A stretch of 64,000 nucleotides of DNA from Streptomyces sp. NBC_00536 (GTDB lineage Bacteria > Actinomycetota > Actinomycetes > Streptomycetales > Streptomycetaceae). How positions within the stretch are numbered: position 1 is the first letter of the stretch; each line of letters begins with the position of its first letter. Below the pieces are notes generated by a model. It made no database searches and had not been told where the DNA came from. It worked only from the letters and a program-made list of their open reading frames with translations. Location: positions 5,332,001 to 5,396,000 of the forward strand of contig NZ_CP107819.1 of NCBI RefSeq assembly GCF_036346295.1, given 5' to 3'. This document shows, piece after piece, positions 1 to 8,640 of the stretch. The position numbers and the translations under genes are program-made.

Positions 1-2
1 CC

Positions 3-659
3 GCGGGCAGCGACTACAACCCGGTCACCGTCATCGGCTCGCTGCTCGGGCAGAAGCGGGTGGCCGAGCCGGTCATCCCGGTCGACGAGGAGAAGCTCCA
101 GGTCGCCCTGGAGGAACTGGCGGGCACCGCGGGCTCCTCCGCCGAGGGCACGATCAAGTTCGAGCCGAACAAGGTCACGGCGGTCCCCGGCAAGGCGGGC
201 ACCTCCCTGGACGTGGACGCCTCGGTCACCAAGGTCGTGGCGGCGTACCGCGCCCAGGTCGCCGCAGGCAAGGCCGACCCGGTCGAACTGCCGACCGCCA
301 GCCGGGCGCCGGTCATCAACCAGGCCGAGCTGAACCGCGCGATGAAGGAGTTCGCGGAACCCGCGATGTCCGGGAACGTGACCGTCAACGCGGGCGGCAA
401 GTCCATCGTCTACGGCCCGGCCCGGTCGCTGCCCAAGATCCTCAGCATGACCGTCGTCGAGGGCAAGCTGGTCGAGAAGTACGACCTCGAAGCGATCAAG
501 GAACTGACGGGGACCAACTTCGACGGGGTCCTCATCCCGCGCAGCACCGGCGACAAGACCGCGGTGACCCCGCAGGACATCGTCGGCGTCCTGCGCAAGG
601 GGCTGCGCGGCAAGACCCCGGCCGAGCGGAACGTCACGATCGACATCAACCCCAGCTGA
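3..659 (+). CDS. Cell-wall-associated PG_binding_4-type protein, C-terminal fragment
   Basis: The reading frame is open from the first bases of the window, so only the C-terminal ~218 residues are present; the GTG at 60 is internal. The fragment begins AGSDYNPVTVIGSLLGQ and alternates Val/Thr-rich strands with short helices, as in the PG_binding_4 repeats of VanW-like and L,D-transpeptidase-associated proteins. Those families act at the outer face of the membrane on peptidoglycan, but the catalytic or membrane part would lie upstream and cannot be seen. It ends in TGA and is followed at once by a strong hairpin, so it closes its operon. Family placement rests on sequence style only. Confidence 0.5.
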   Translation, partial: AGSDYNPVTVIGSLLGQKRVAEPVIPVDEEKLQVALEELAGTAGSSAEGTIKFEPNKVTAVPGKAGTSLDVDASVTKVVAAYRAQVAAGKADPVELPTASRAPVINQAELNRAMKEFAEPAMSGNVTVNAGGKSIVYGPARSLPKILSMTVVEGKLVEKYDLEAIKELTGTNFDGVLIPRSTGDKTAVTPQDIVGVLRKGLRGKTPAERNVTIDINPS

Positions 660-683
660 CGCCTCGGGCGCAGCCGCGGGCCT

Positions 684-715
684 GAGCCCCTGTCCGGAGA
701 TCCGGGCAGGGGCTC
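684..715 (+). terminator. Intrinsic terminator hairpin
   Basis: GAGCCCCTG and CAGGGGCTC arms, extended by an inner CCGG pair, enclose an AGAT loop 24 nt after the stop at 659. It separates the truncated first gene from the ABC/two-component operon. There is no clear T-tract, as is common in Streptomyces. Confidence 0.7.
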
Positions 716-746
716 CGCCGTGCGCCCGACCCCCGCTGACCTGCCC

Positions 747-767
747 TGTCATGCCAGACGCATGACA
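747..767. promoter_or_regulatory. Perfect inverted repeat, candidate response-regulator operator
   Basis: TGTCATGC-CAGAC-GCATGACA is a perfect 8-bp dyad with a 5-bp spacer, 68 nt before the ABC ATPase start. NarL/LuxR-type regulators usually bind dyads of this size, and one is encoded as the fourth gene of the operon that follows. Autoregulation is therefore the simplest inference. The -10 and -35 elements are not obvious, so activator versus repressor function cannot be assigned. Confidence 0.55.
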
Positions 768-834
768 TCTGTCAGCCCGCACCCACGACACGGGACACTG
801 CCGCCGGCACCCCTGTCCTTGGGATTCTCGATCC

Positions 835-1764
835 ATGACGACGACCACTGCGAAGACCACCGGGACCACCGTGGTGAGCTTCGAGAACGTGACCAAGAGC
901 TACGGCGCGGTCCGCGCGGTCGACGGTCTCTCGCTGGAGCTGCACCCGGGCGAGACCGTCGCACTGCTGGGCCCGAACGGAGCCGGCAAATCCTCCACCC
1001 TCGATCTCCTCCTGGGCCTGCGCCCGGCGGACACCGGGTCGGTCACGGTCTTCGGCGGCACCCCCGGACAGGCCATCGCGGCGGGCCGGGTGGGCGCGAT
1101 GCTCCAGAGCGGCGGCCTGATGGAGGAGGTCACCGTCCGCGAGCTGGTCACCCTCGGCTGCGCACTGCACCCGCGGGCCTACCCGGTCGAGGAGGTGCTG
1201 ACCCGCGCGGGCATCACATCGATCGCCGACCGCAAGGTCAACAAGCTCTCCGGCGGCCAGGAGCAGCGGGTCCGCTTCGCCCTCGCCACGGCCGGGGCCA
1301 ACGACCTGATCGTCCTCGACGAGCCCACCACCGGCATGGACGTCACCGCCCGTCAGTCCTTCTGGGCGACCATGCGCGAACAGGCCGACCAGGGACGTAC
1401 GGTCCTGTTCGCCACCCACTACCTGGAGGAGGCCGACGCGATCGCCGACCGCGTCATCGTCCTCCACCGCGGCCGGATCCTCGCCGACGGCTCCGCCGCC
1501 GAGATCAAGGCCAAGGCCGGTGCCCGCAAGGTCTCCTTCGACCTCACCGAGCCCTTCGACGAGGCGCGGCTGCGCGAGCTGCCGTTCCTGACCCGGCTCG
1601 ACGTCCACGGCTCCACCGTCAAGCTCCAGTCGCGCGACGCCGATGCCACCGTGCACGCCGTCTACGGCCTGGGCCTCTACCCGCGCAACCTCGAAGTCGC
1701 CGGGCTGGGCCTGGAGCAGGCATTCATCGCCCTCACCGAGGCCGAGGAGGCCGCCGCATCATGA
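835..1764 (+). CDS. ABC transporter ATP-binding protein, drug/lipid-exporter type
   Basis: Cytoplasmic ATPase (309 aa) powering the permease encoded next. It shows Walker A GPNGAGKS at residues 46-53, the LSGGQ signature at 138-142, Walker B LIVLDE near 158-163 and the H-loop His at about 194. The single nucleotide-binding domain plus a C-terminal extension fits DrrA/CcmA-like exporters. Its stop overlaps the permease start by 4 nt (ATGA), so translation is coupled. The set ATPase-permease-kinase-regulator is the arrangement of Bacillus yvfRSTU and of linearmycin-type resistance systems, which suggests export of, or defence against, a membrane-active compound; the substrate is unknown. Confidence 0.9.
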   Translation: MTTTTAKTTGTTVVSFENVTKSYGAVRAVDGLSLELHPGETVALLGPNGAGKSSTLDLLLGLRPADTGSVTVFGGTPGQAIAAGRVGAMLQSGGLMEEVTVRELVTLGCALHPRAYPVEEVLTRAGITSIADRKVNKLSGGQEQRVRFALATAGANDLIVLDEPTTGMDVTARQSFWATMREQADQGRTVLFATHYLEEADAIADRVIVLHRGRILADGSAAEIKAKAGARKVSFDLTEPFDEARLRELPFLTRLDVHGSTVKLQSRDADATVHAVYGLGLYPRNLEVAGLGLEQAFIALTEAEEAAAS

Positions 1765-2501
1765 ACACGCTCGTCAAGCTCGAAATCACCCGCGCCCTGC
1801 GCAACAAGAAGTACCTCTTCTTCACCGTGATCTACCCCGCGGCGCTCTTCCTGATGATCGGCGGCACGCAGAGCGGCACCACCAAGGTCTACGGCACCGA
1901 ACTGACGATGCCCGCCTTCTACATGGTCGCCATGGCCTCCTTCGGCGCCCTGACCGCCGTACTCGTCGGCCAGAGCGAACAGATCGCCAAGGAGCGCGAG
2001 AAGGGCTGGGTCCGCCAGCTGCGGCTCACCGCCCTGCCCGGCCACGGCTACGTCCTCGGCAAGATCGCCAGCGCCGCGATCCTCTCCCTCCCCGCGATCG
2101 TCGTCGTCTTCCTGGTCGCCGCGATCCTCAAGGGCGTACGGTTCGACGCCTGGCAGTGGGCCGCGCTCACCGGGTCCATCTGGGCCGGCAGCCTCGTCTT
2201 CGCCGCGCTCGGCGTGGCCATCGGCTACCTGGTCAGCGGTGACACCGCCCGCCCCGTCGTGATGATCATCTACTTCGGCCTGTCGATCCTCGGCGGCCTG
2301 TGGATGCCCACCTCGGTCTACCCGCAGTGGCTCCAGAACATCACCCAGTGGCTCCCCACCCACGCCTACGCCGGACTCGGCCAGGCCATCGAGCTGGGCG
2401 GCGCGCCGCACGCCAAGGACGTCGCGATCCTCGCCGTGTACTTCGTACTCTTCGCGGGCGGCGCCGCCTGGCTCTACCGCAAGGACACACTGAAGGCGTG
2501 A
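1761..2501 (+). CDS. ABC-2 type transporter permease
   Basis: Integral membrane protein (246 aa) with about six hydrophobic segments, beginning with a short cytoplasmic helix and the first TM near residues 19-35. The order of segments matches ABC2_membrane exporters partnered with DrrA-like ATPases. The ATG lies in the ATGA overlap with the upstream ATPase, and its TGA lies just before the kinase start, so all four genes are probably one transcript. The transported molecule is not indicated by the sequence. Confidence 0.88.
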   Translation: MNTLVKLEITRALRNKKYLFFTVIYPAALFLMIGGTQSGTTKVYGTELTMPAFYMVAMASFGALTAVLVGQSEQIAKEREKGWVRQLRLTALPGHGYVLGKIASAAILSLPAIVVVFLVAAILKGVRFDAWQWAALTGSIWAGSLVFAALGVAIGYLVSGDTARPVVMIIYFGLSILGGLWMPTSVYPQWLQNITQWLPTHAYAGLGQAIELGGAPHAKDVAILAVYFVLFAGGAAWLYRKDTLKA

Positions 2502-2503
2502 AC

Positions 2504-3715
2504 ATGGCACGCGTGAAGACCGGCCCGGCCGTCGCTCCGCTGGAGAGCGACGGTCTCGACCGCATCGGGCTGCCCCCCGAGAACCGGCGCCAGATGGTCG
2601 TGAAGTCCCTCTGGATCGGCATCTGGCTCCTCTACCTCAGCGCCCCGGTGAACGACCTGATCCACGGCGGCCACAGCTGGCCCGCCGTGCTCCTCGGCTC
2701 CCTGGGCCTGGTCGCCTTCGTCGGCTGGTACCTGACCCTGGTCTTCCGCACGGTCCGGCAGTTCGCGCGGCGGGGCGTGCTGATCTCGCTCGCCGTCATG
2801 TCCACCGAGGCGGCGGTCCTCTCCCTGTGCCTGGGCCGGGAGTGGCTGGTCCTGTTCGTGTACGTGTCCGTCTCCGCCGGAGCCGCCCTGCCCGGGCGCC
2901 TCTCGCGCTGGGCCGTCCCCGCCGCGACCGCGCTGCTCAGCCTCACCTCGCTGGCCGTGCCCCGCGGCAACGACTTCCTGGTCGGGCTCCTCATCCCGGC
3001 CTTCCTCGGCGGCTTCGCGATGGTCGGCATCCGGCAGATGATCGCCACCACCGTCGAACTGCGCCAGGCCCGGGCCACGGTGGCGCAGCTCGCGGCCAAC
3101 GAGGAACGCCTGCGGATGGCCCGCGACCTGCACGACCTGCTCGGGCACTCGCTCTCCCTGATCACGCTCAAGAGCGAACTGGCCGGGCGGATGCTGCCGG
3201 AACACCCCGACCGGGCCGCGCAGCAGATCGCCGACATCGAGCAGGTCAGCCGACAGGCGCTGACCGACGTCCGCGAGGCGGTCAGCGGCTACCGGCGGCC
3301 CACCCTCCCCGGCGAACTCGCCGGGGCCCGGACCGCGCTGACGGCCGCCGGCGTGATCGCCGACCTGCCGTCCGCCGACCTGCCGTCCACCGCACCCGAG
3401 TCGGACCTGGCGGAGGACATCGAATCCGCACTGGCCTACGCGCTGCGCGAAGCGGTCACCAACGTGGTCCGGCACAGCGGGGCCACGCGCTGCACCGTCA
3501 CCCTGACCGTCCGCCAGACGCTCGCCGGGCCCGTCATGGAGCTGACGGTCACCGACAACGGCAGCGGCGGGCCCGCCGCGCCCGGCAACGGCCTGACCGG
3601 TCTGACCGAACGGCTGGAAGGAGTGGGCGGCACGCTCGCGGCGGGCCCCGTGTCCCCGAACGGAAACCGCGGGTTCAGGCTGTTCGCGCGGGTCCCTCTA
3701 GGATCGCCGTCATGA
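2504..3715 (+). CDS. Sensor histidine kinase, NarL/DesK family
   Basis: 403-aa membrane kinase. The N-terminal half has four to five hydrophobic segments and no large extracellular domain, so it probably senses membrane state or its partner transporter. The H-box RDLHDLLGHSLS marks a HisKA_3 dimerization domain, and a short HATPase domain follows (REAVTNVVRHS, then DNGSGG). ATG 2504 is preferred because GAAGG at 2492-2496 is spaced 7 nt from it; GTG 2498 in the same frame would overlap the permease stop by 4 nt but sits too close to that ribosome site. The regulator start overlaps its stop by 4 nt. Confidence 0.92.
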   Translation: MARVKTGPAVAPLESDGLDRIGLPPENRRQMVVKSLWIGIWLLYLSAPVNDLIHGGHSWPAVLLGSLGLVAFVGWYLTLVFRTVRQFARRGVLISLAVMSTEAAVLSLCLGREWLVLFVYVSVSAGAALPGRLSRWAVPAATALLSLTSLAVPRGNDFLVGLLIPAFLGGFAMVGIRQMIATTVELRQARATVAQLAANEERLRMARDLHDLLGHSLSLITLKSELAGRMLPEHPDRAAQQIADIEQVSRQALTDVREAVSGYRRPTLPGELAGARTALTAAGVIADLPSADLPSTAPESDLAEDIESALAYALREAVTNVVRHSGATRCTVTLTVRQTLAGPVMELTVTDNGSGGPAAPGNGLTGLTERLEGVGGTLAAGPVSPNGNRGFRLFARVPLGSPS

Positions 3716-4329
3716 CCCCAGCCCCGATCCGGATCCTGCTCGCCGAAGACCAGTCGATGGTGCGCGAGGCGCTCGCGGCACTGCTCGGCCTGGAGCCGGA
3801 CATCGAGGTCATCGCCCAAGTCGCCCGCGGGGACCAGGTGCTGGCCGCGGCCAGGGCGCACGACGTGAACGTGGCGCTGCTGGACATCGAGATGCCGGGC
3901 CTGACCGGCATCGAGGCGGCGGCCCTCCTGCGGGACGGCGTCCCGGGCCTGAAGATCGTCATCCTGACCACCTTCGGCCGGCCCGGCTACCTGCGCGGGG
4001 CGATGGAGGCGGGGGCCTCCGCGTTCCTGGTCAAGGACGCCCCGGCCGCGCAACTGGCCGATGCGGTACGCAAGGTGCTCGCCGGGGACCGGGTCATCGA
4101 CCCCACGCTCGCGGCGGCCGCCCTGGCGGAGGGGGCGAACCCGCTGACGGACCGCGAGCGGGAGGTGCTGCGCGCGGCGGAGGGCGGTGCGACCAATGCG
4201 GAACTCGCGGCCCGCCTCCACCTGTCCCAGGGCACGGTCCGCAACTACCTCTCCACCGCGATCCAGAAACTGACGGCCCGCAACCGCCAGGAAGCGGCCC
4301 GCATAGCCCGAGAAAAGGGCTGGCTCTAG
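3712..4329 (+). CDS. NarL/LuxR-family response regulator
   Basis: 205-aa cytoplasmic transcription factor. The receiver domain has the acidic pair ED at 12-13, phospho-acceptor Asp58 (LLDIEMPG), Thr86 and Lys108. A LuxR-type helix-turn-helix occupies about 142-205 (LTDREREVLRAAEGGATNAE). It is the expected partner of the kinase whose stop codon it overlaps. The perfect dyad at 747-767 is the best candidate for its binding site. It ends immediately before an intergenic palindrome. Confidence 0.93.
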   Translation: MTPAPIRILLAEDQSMVREALAALLGLEPDIEVIAQVARGDQVLAAARAHDVNVALLDIEMPGLTGIEAAALLRDGVPGLKIVILTTFGRPGYLRGAMEAGASAFLVKDAPAAQLADAVRKVLAGDRVIDPTLAAAALAEGANPLTDREREVLRAAEGGATNAELAARLHLSQGTVRNYLSTAIQKLTARNRQEAARIAREKGWL

Positions 4330-4348
4330 CCCCCTCGGCGCAGCCCGA

Positions 4349-4494
4349 CCCAGCCTGCCCGGCGATTGAGGGCCCGCCGGAGGCGACGAGCAGCCGCAGG
4401 CCGAAACGCGGCTCCCGCCCGGACTCCCCTCCGGGGGCGCCTCAAACGCCGGCGAGGCTGAGATCGCGGGCCCTCAATCGCCGGGCGGGCTGGG
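4349..4494. repeat. 27-bp inverted repeat of the palindromic repeat family, between convergent genes
   Basis: The arms 4349-4375 and 4468-4494 are reverse complements with one mismatch (CCCAGCCTGCCCGGC...). Between them at about 4430-4460 lies a copy of the repeat core CTCAAACGCCGGCG. The element sits exactly between convergent genes ending at 4329 and 4500, so it can act as a bidirectional terminator. The same family recurs at 13.8-14.1, 40.2-40.4 and 54.9-55.5 kb. Confidence 0.75.
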
Positions 4495-4499
4495 TTTGG

Positions 4500-5285
4500 T
4501 CAGTTCAGGCGGGCGCGCGCAGCCAGGGCTTCGGTGCGGATGCGGGTCGCCGCTTCTTTGTCCATCGCGTCGACGACGACCGCGTACTCCTCCAGCTCCA
4601 CCGCACCCTCCGTGTAGGAGCCCCGCTCCACCAGCAGCCGCGCCCGCTCGTACCGCAGCGCGGCCGGGTGCGAGGGCAGCAGGAGCGCCAGGTCCAGGGC
4701 CCACAGGGCGACGCCCGAGTGCTCGGGCCGGGTCGCGGCCCAGGCCCGGATGTTGTTCAGGATCCGCAGGACGATGTCCAGGGTCCGGGCCGCCAGCCGC
4801 GGCCCCTCGGCCGCCTCCGCGGGACCGGCCCCGAGCGCGGCCCCGCTCGCGAAGGGGTCGACCACGACCCCCTCCTCGGGATCCCCGAAGCCGACCACGA
4901 AGTGCCCGGGCAGGGCCAGCCCGTACACCGGCGCCCCGGCCCGCCGGGCCACCTCCAGCCACACCACCGACAGCAGGATCGGCAGCCCGCGCCGCCGCCG
5001 CAGCACCTCGTGGAGAAGGGAGGACGACAGCCGGTCGTAGTCGCCCGGGGTGCCGTGGAACGCCATCCGGCCGCCCAGCAGTTCCGTCACCGCCGAGGCC
5101 CAGGCCCGCGCCCCGCGCAGCCCGTACGGCAGCAGCCCGGCCAGCCGGTCCAGCTCGATCTGCGCCTCGTCGACGGCCCGCTGGTCCAGCGCGGGATCCG
5201 CCTCGGCCGCCAGGTACAGGCACAGCAGCGCGAGGTCGGGCCGCTCCGCCCGCGCCTCCGCCGCGAACTCCTCGCGGAATGCCAT
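4500..5285 (-). CDS. SirB1-like transglutaminase-fold protein
   Basis: 261-aa cytoplasmic protein. The central part (YDRLSSSLLHEVLRRRRGLP through LPGHFVVGF) is the signature of the SirB1/transglutaminase_9 family, and the C-terminal third looks like a TPR-type helical segment (HPAALRYERARLLVERG). Members are not known to have transglutaminase activity, and the role is unknown. Start ATG 5285 shares its A with the TGA of the upstream GNAT gene (TGATG), so the two are translationally coupled. A longer frame reaching 5639 exists but overlaps the GNAT gene and is rejected. Confidence 0.8.
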   Translation of the reverse strand: MAFREEFAAEARAERPDLALLCLYLAAEADPALDQRAVDEAQIELDRLAGLLPYGLRGARAWASAVTELLGGRMAFHGTPGDYDRLSSSLLHEVLRRRRGLPILLSVVWLEVARRAGAPVYGLALPGHFVVGFGDPEEGVVVDPFASGAALGAGPAEAAEGPRLAARTLDIVLRILNNIRAWAATRPEHSGVALWALDLALLLPSHPAALRYERARLLVERGSYTEGAVELEEYAVVVDAMDKEAATRIRTEALAARARLN

Positions 5286-6265
5286 CAGGCCGCCCGGAAG
5301 TGGTGGTAGGCGTGGTGCGCGGCGAAGCCCAGCCGGTCGTACAGCGCGAGCGCCCCGCTGTTGTCGTTCTCCACCTGGAGCCAGGCCGCCGAGGCCCCCT
5401 CGTCCAGCGCGCGCCGGGCCAGCGCCGTCATCACGGCCGTGGCCAGCCCTTCGCGCCGGTGCGCGGGGTCGACCTCCACCGCCGCGAATCCGGCCCACCG
5501 GCCGTCGACCACGCACCGCCCGATCGCGCGGCCCGCGATCTTCGCGAACCACACCGAGGGGCCCGCCGACAGCACCTGCCGGGCGACCGGGGCGAGGGCG
5601 CCCGTACGCCCGTACCGCTCCAGCCACTCCTCGTCGCACTCCCGGGTCAGCTCGACCCCGGAGACGTCCGCGTCGAGATCACCGATCGGCGCGAGCGAGG
5701 CGATCCGTACCTCCGCCGAGACCTCACGGGTCCAGCCGAGCCGTTCCAGCTCCGCGCAGAGGAGTTCCTGGGTGCCGAGGGCGCCCGTCGCGGCCTGGAC
5801 GTACGCCGGGAGCCCGCGGTCCGCGTACCAGGCCGTCACTCGCGCGAGTGCTTCCTGCGTCGTCATCCCGGGGTCGCCGAGCGGCAGCGCCGAGTTGGCC
5901 CGCCGGGTGAACCCGGCGGCCGCCCGCAGCGTCCAGGCGCCCAGCGGCTCGCTCTCCAGCGGCTGCCAGGCCCGCGCACCGGCGCGGGTCAGCTCCTCGA
6001 AAGTGGCCGAAGGACCCTTGCGGCGGGCCGGGGCGGGAGGCACCACCTTGCCCGCGACCAGCAAGGATTCCGCGATGCGGACGCTCTCACCATTCTTTTG
6101 TGTGATCAGCAGCACACCATCGGTCCACGATGTGAGCACCCCCAGGGTGTCCGTGAACCTGACAGACCGGCCCGAGGCACTCTCCACCCGTCGTACAGAC
6201 ACCCGTTTGCCCACGTCAGCGTGGGTGATACGGATTTCCATCAGTGCGCCGGCAGTGATTTCCAC
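5285..6265 (-). CDS. GNAT-family N-acetyltransferase
   Basis: 326-aa protein. The C-terminal ~110 residues hold the acetyl-CoA-binding core (VEVDPAHRREGLATAVM, then VENDNSGALALYDRLGF), diagnostic of GNAT enzymes; the N-terminal ~80 residues form a small beta-rich domain of unknown role. GTG 6265 is chosen because GGAG lies 6 nt upstream; an in-frame ATG at 6241 lacks a ribosome site. It is divergent from the ferredoxin gene and coupled to the SirB1-like gene. The acetylated substrate is not indicated. Confidence 0.85.
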   Translation of the reverse strand: MEITAGALMEIRITHADVGKRVSVRRVESASGRSVRFTDTLGVLTSWTDGVLLITQKNGESVRIAESLLVAGKVVPPAPARRKGPSATFEELTRAGARAWQPLESEPLGAWTLRAAAGFTRRANSALPLGDPGMTTQEALARVTAWYADRGLPAYVQAATGALGTQELLCAELERLGWTREVSAEVRIASLAPIGDLDADVSGVELTRECDEEWLERYGRTGALAPVARQVLSAGPSVWFAKIAGRAIGRCVVDGRWAGFAAVEVDPAHRREGLATAVMTALARRALDEGASAAWLQVENDNSGALALYDRLGFAAHHAYHHFRAA

Positions 6266-6382
6266 AGCTGTCTCCGCCCCTCCTGTTCGGATCGTGCCCG
6301 GGAACGGAGATACTAGATGCGGGCATCGACGACGCCGCGCTCCCGCGCGATATGGAAAGCCCTACCGAGGAGGAACGAGAGC

Positions 6383-6709
6383 GTGACCTACGTCATCGCG
6401 GAGCCTTGTGTCGACGTCAAGGACAAGGCATGCATCGAAGAGTGCCCCGTCGACTGCATCTACGAGGGCCAGCGGTCCTTGTACATCCACCCGGACGAGT
6501 GCGTCGACTGTGGTGCGTGTGAACCGGTCTGCCCGGTCGAGGCCATCTTCTACGAGGACGACACTCCGGAAGAGTGGAAGGACTACTACAAGGCGAACGT
6601 CGAGTTCTTCGACGAACTCGGTTCGCCCGGTGGCGCCTCCAAGCTCGGCCTGATCGAGCGCGACCACTCCTTCATCGCCGCGCTGCCGCCCATGAACGGC
6701 GAGCACTGA
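6383..6709 (+). CDS. fdxA: 7Fe ferredoxin (3Fe-4S/4Fe-4S)
   Basis: 108-aa cytoplasmic electron carrier. Cys9, Cys17, Cys21 and Cys50 and the second set C40-x2-C43-x2-C46 with Cys25 match the seven-iron FdxA pattern. GTG 6383 is placed by GAGGAGG 9 nt upstream; an upstream in-frame start at 6317 would add residues not found in the family. It stands before dapC, an order also found in mycobacteria from memory. A strong hairpin follows, so it is probably monocistronic. Confidence 0.93.
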   Translation: MTYVIAEPCVDVKDKACIEECPVDCIYEGQRSLYIHPDECVDCGACEPVCPVEAIFYEDDTPEEWKDYYKANVEFFDELGSPGGASKLGLIERDHSFIAALPPMNGEH

Positions 6710-6731
6710 CCGTCTTAGGGCGGCGCGCGTC

Positions 6732-6771
6732 CCTCGGTCCCGTACGGCGAACGCGCCGCACGGGACCGAGG
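6732..6771 (+). terminator. Terminator after fdxA
   Basis: CCTCGGTCCCGT and ACGGGACCGAGG form a perfect 12-bp outer stem with further inner pairing, followed by TGTTTT. It lies 22 nt after the fdxA stop and before dapC. Confidence 0.8.
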
Positions 6772-6842
6772 TGTTTTCCGAATCCGGTCCGCCACCGCGC
6801 ACACCGGTACGCAGAGCACGCAGAGAGAGAGCAGAGACCACC

Positions 6843-7937
6843 GTGGCCGCAGTATCCGCTCGTCTTCCCGCCTTCCCCTGGGACAAGCTGGAGCCGTACA
6901 AGGCAATCGCCTCCGCGCACGCGGACGGCATCGTCGACCTGTCCGTCGGAACCCCCGTGGACCCGGTGCCGGACCTGATCCAGCGCGCCCTGGTGGCGGC
7001 CGCTGACTCGCCGGGCTATCCGACGGTGTGGGGCACGGCCGCGTACCGCGATGCGATCACGGACTGGGTGAAGGGCCGCCTCGGCGCGAGCAACGCCGGG
7101 CACCGCAACGTGCTGCCGGTGGTCGGCTCCAAGGAGCTGGTGGCCTGGCTGCCGATCCAGCTGGGTCTGGGCGCGGGCGACAAGGTCGCCTACCCGCGGC
7201 TCGCGTACCCGACGTACGAGGTCGGCGCGCGGCTGTGCGGCGCCGAGCCGGTGGTCTACGACGACCCCACCGAGCTGGACCCGGCCGGGCTGAAGCTGCT
7301 GTGGCTGAACTCGCCGTCCAACCCCACCGGGAAGGTCCTCTCCAAGGAGGAGCTGATCCGGATCGTGGCCTGGGCGCGCGAGCACGGGATCCTGGTCTTC
7401 AGCGACGAGTGCTACCTGGAGCTGGGCTGGGAGGCCGAGCCCGTCTCCGTCCTGCACGACGACGTGTGCGGCGGCTCGTACGAGGGCCTGGTGGCCGTCC
7501 ACTCCCTCTCCAAGCGCTCCAACCTGGCGGGCTACCGGGCGGCCTTCGCCGCCGGTGACGCCGAGGTCCTCGCCGAGCTGCTGGAGATCCGCAAGCACGG
7601 CGGCATGATGACGCCCTCGCCGGTGCAGGCCGCGGCCGCGGTCGCGCTGGGCGACGACGCGCACGTCCAGGAGCAGCGGGAGCGCTACGCCGCCCGCCGC
7701 GCGGCCCTGCGGACGGCCCTGGAGGCGCACGGCTTCCGGATCGAGCACAGCGAGGCCAGCCTGTACCTGTGGGCGACCCGCGACGAGCCCTGCTGGGAGA
7801 CGGTCGCGTACCTCGCCGGGCTCGGCGTCCTGGTCTGCCCCGGCGACTTCTACGGCGAGGCGGGCGCGCACTTCGTGCGGGTCGCGTTCACGGCGACGGA
7901 CGAGCGGGTGGCCGCGGCGGTCAAGCGCCTCGGCTAG
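6843..7937 (+). CDS. dapC: Succinyldiaminopimelate transaminase
   Basis: 364-aa PLP enzyme of the class I/II aminotransferase fold. The pieces LNSPSNPTGK, FSDECYLELGW and the lysine-bearing SLSKRSNLAGYR are all present and properly ordered. DapC makes N-succinyl-diaminopimelate for lysine and peptidoglycan synthesis. The assignment is supported by adjacency to fdxA and by dapE 2 kb downstream, whose enzyme uses the DapC product. Start GTG 6843 is the first that fits the family; its ribosome site is weak (GAGAG). Confidence 0.88.
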   Translation: MAAVSARLPAFPWDKLEPYKAIASAHADGIVDLSVGTPVDPVPDLIQRALVAAADSPGYPTVWGTAAYRDAITDWVKGRLGASNAGHRNVLPVVGSKELVAWLPIQLGLGAGDKVAYPRLAYPTYEVGARLCGAEPVVYDDPTELDPAGLKLLWLNSPSNPTGKVLSKEELIRIVAWAREHGILVFSDECYLELGWEAEPVSVLHDDVCGGSYEGLVAVHSLSKRSNLAGYRAAFAAGDAEVLAELLEIRKHGGMMTPSPVQAAAAVALGDDAHVQEQRERYAARRAALRTALEAHGFRIEHSEASLYLWATRDEPCWETVAYLAGLGVLVCPGDFYGEAGAHFVRVAFTATDERVAAAVKRLG

Positions 7938-7979
7938 TCCGGTGAGCTGGTGACCGGGTGACCTGGTGACCGGATAGCC

Positions 7980-8015
7980 CGAAGGGGCCGGGAGTTCGTG
8001 CTCCCGGCCCCTTCG
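7980..8015. terminator. Bidirectional terminator between dapC and a convergent gene
   Basis: CGAAGGGGCCGGGAG and CTCCCGGCCCCTTCG form a perfect 15-bp stem with a 6-nt loop, between genes ending at 7937 (+) and 8065 (-). Confidence 0.85.
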
Positions 8016-8064
8016 GCGTTCGTGTGCGCGTGCGCGTGCGCGGAACGCGCCGCGCGTACGGGCG

Positions 8065-8640
8065 TCAGCCGCCCAGCGGCAGACCGCCGAGCGCGGGCAG
8101 CCCGCCGGTCGGCAGGGCGGGGGCGGCGACGGGCAGGCCGGACGTCGGGAGCGCGGCGGCGGGCGCCGCCGCGTCGGGCAGCCCGGCGGCGGGCAGGGGG
8201 CTCGCGGCGGCCGGGGCGCCGGCGACCGGGAGGCCGCCCATCAGGTTCCCGGTGAGCCCGTCGGTCGGCAGGCCGCTCTTGCCCGCCGCGCCGGCGGTGT
8301 CACCGGCCACCGCGCCCGCGGCCCCGGCCAGGCCGGTCGCGTTCTCGTGGGCGGTCGGGACGCCCTTGGCGGCCGCGTTGCCGCCCACCGCGCCGACCGC
8401 CGGGACGGCGGACTCCACGGCCTTGCCGCCGGTCGCCCCGGCCATGTCGGCGCCCTGGCGGGCGGTGTTGTCCACGGCGTGTCCGAGGCTCGCGCTGTCC
8501 AGGGCGGTCAGCGAACCCAGCTGGGGTGCGGACTCCAGGCCCACGGCGCTCGCCGAGCCGGCCGCGCCGACCACGGGCGCCGCTCCGGCTGCGAGCAGCA
8601 GTGCGGCACGGGCGATCCGACGGGTCAGGGGGAGGGACAT
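8065..8640 (-). CDS. Secreted Ala/Gly/Pro-rich protein
   Basis: 191-aa protein with a clear Sec signal peptide: MSLPLTRRIAR, a hydrophobic Ala/Leu stretch, and cleavage probably after SASA. The mature part is low complexity, with repeated GLP and AAP motifs and no Cys or enzymatic motif. It resembles the abundant small exported proteins of Streptomyces with no known function. AAGGAG four nt before ATG 8640 sets the start. The complementary strand is also open but has no ribosome site or signal peptide. Confidence 0.65.
   Translation of the reverse strand: MSLPLTRRIARAALLLAAGAAPVVGAAGSASAVGLESAPQLGSLTALDSASLGHAVDNTARQGADMAGATGGKAVESAVPAVGAVGGNAAAKGVPTAHENATGLAGAAGAVAGDTAGAAGKSGLPTDGLTGNLMGGLPVAGAPAAASPLPAAGLPDAAAPAAALPTSGLPVAAPALPTGGLPALGGLPLGG

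Noticed and set aside
2498..2504. GTG 2498 as histidine kinase start
   Set aside because: It gives a neat GTGA overlap, but the ribosome site GAAGG would be 1 nt away; ATG 2504 is properly spaced.
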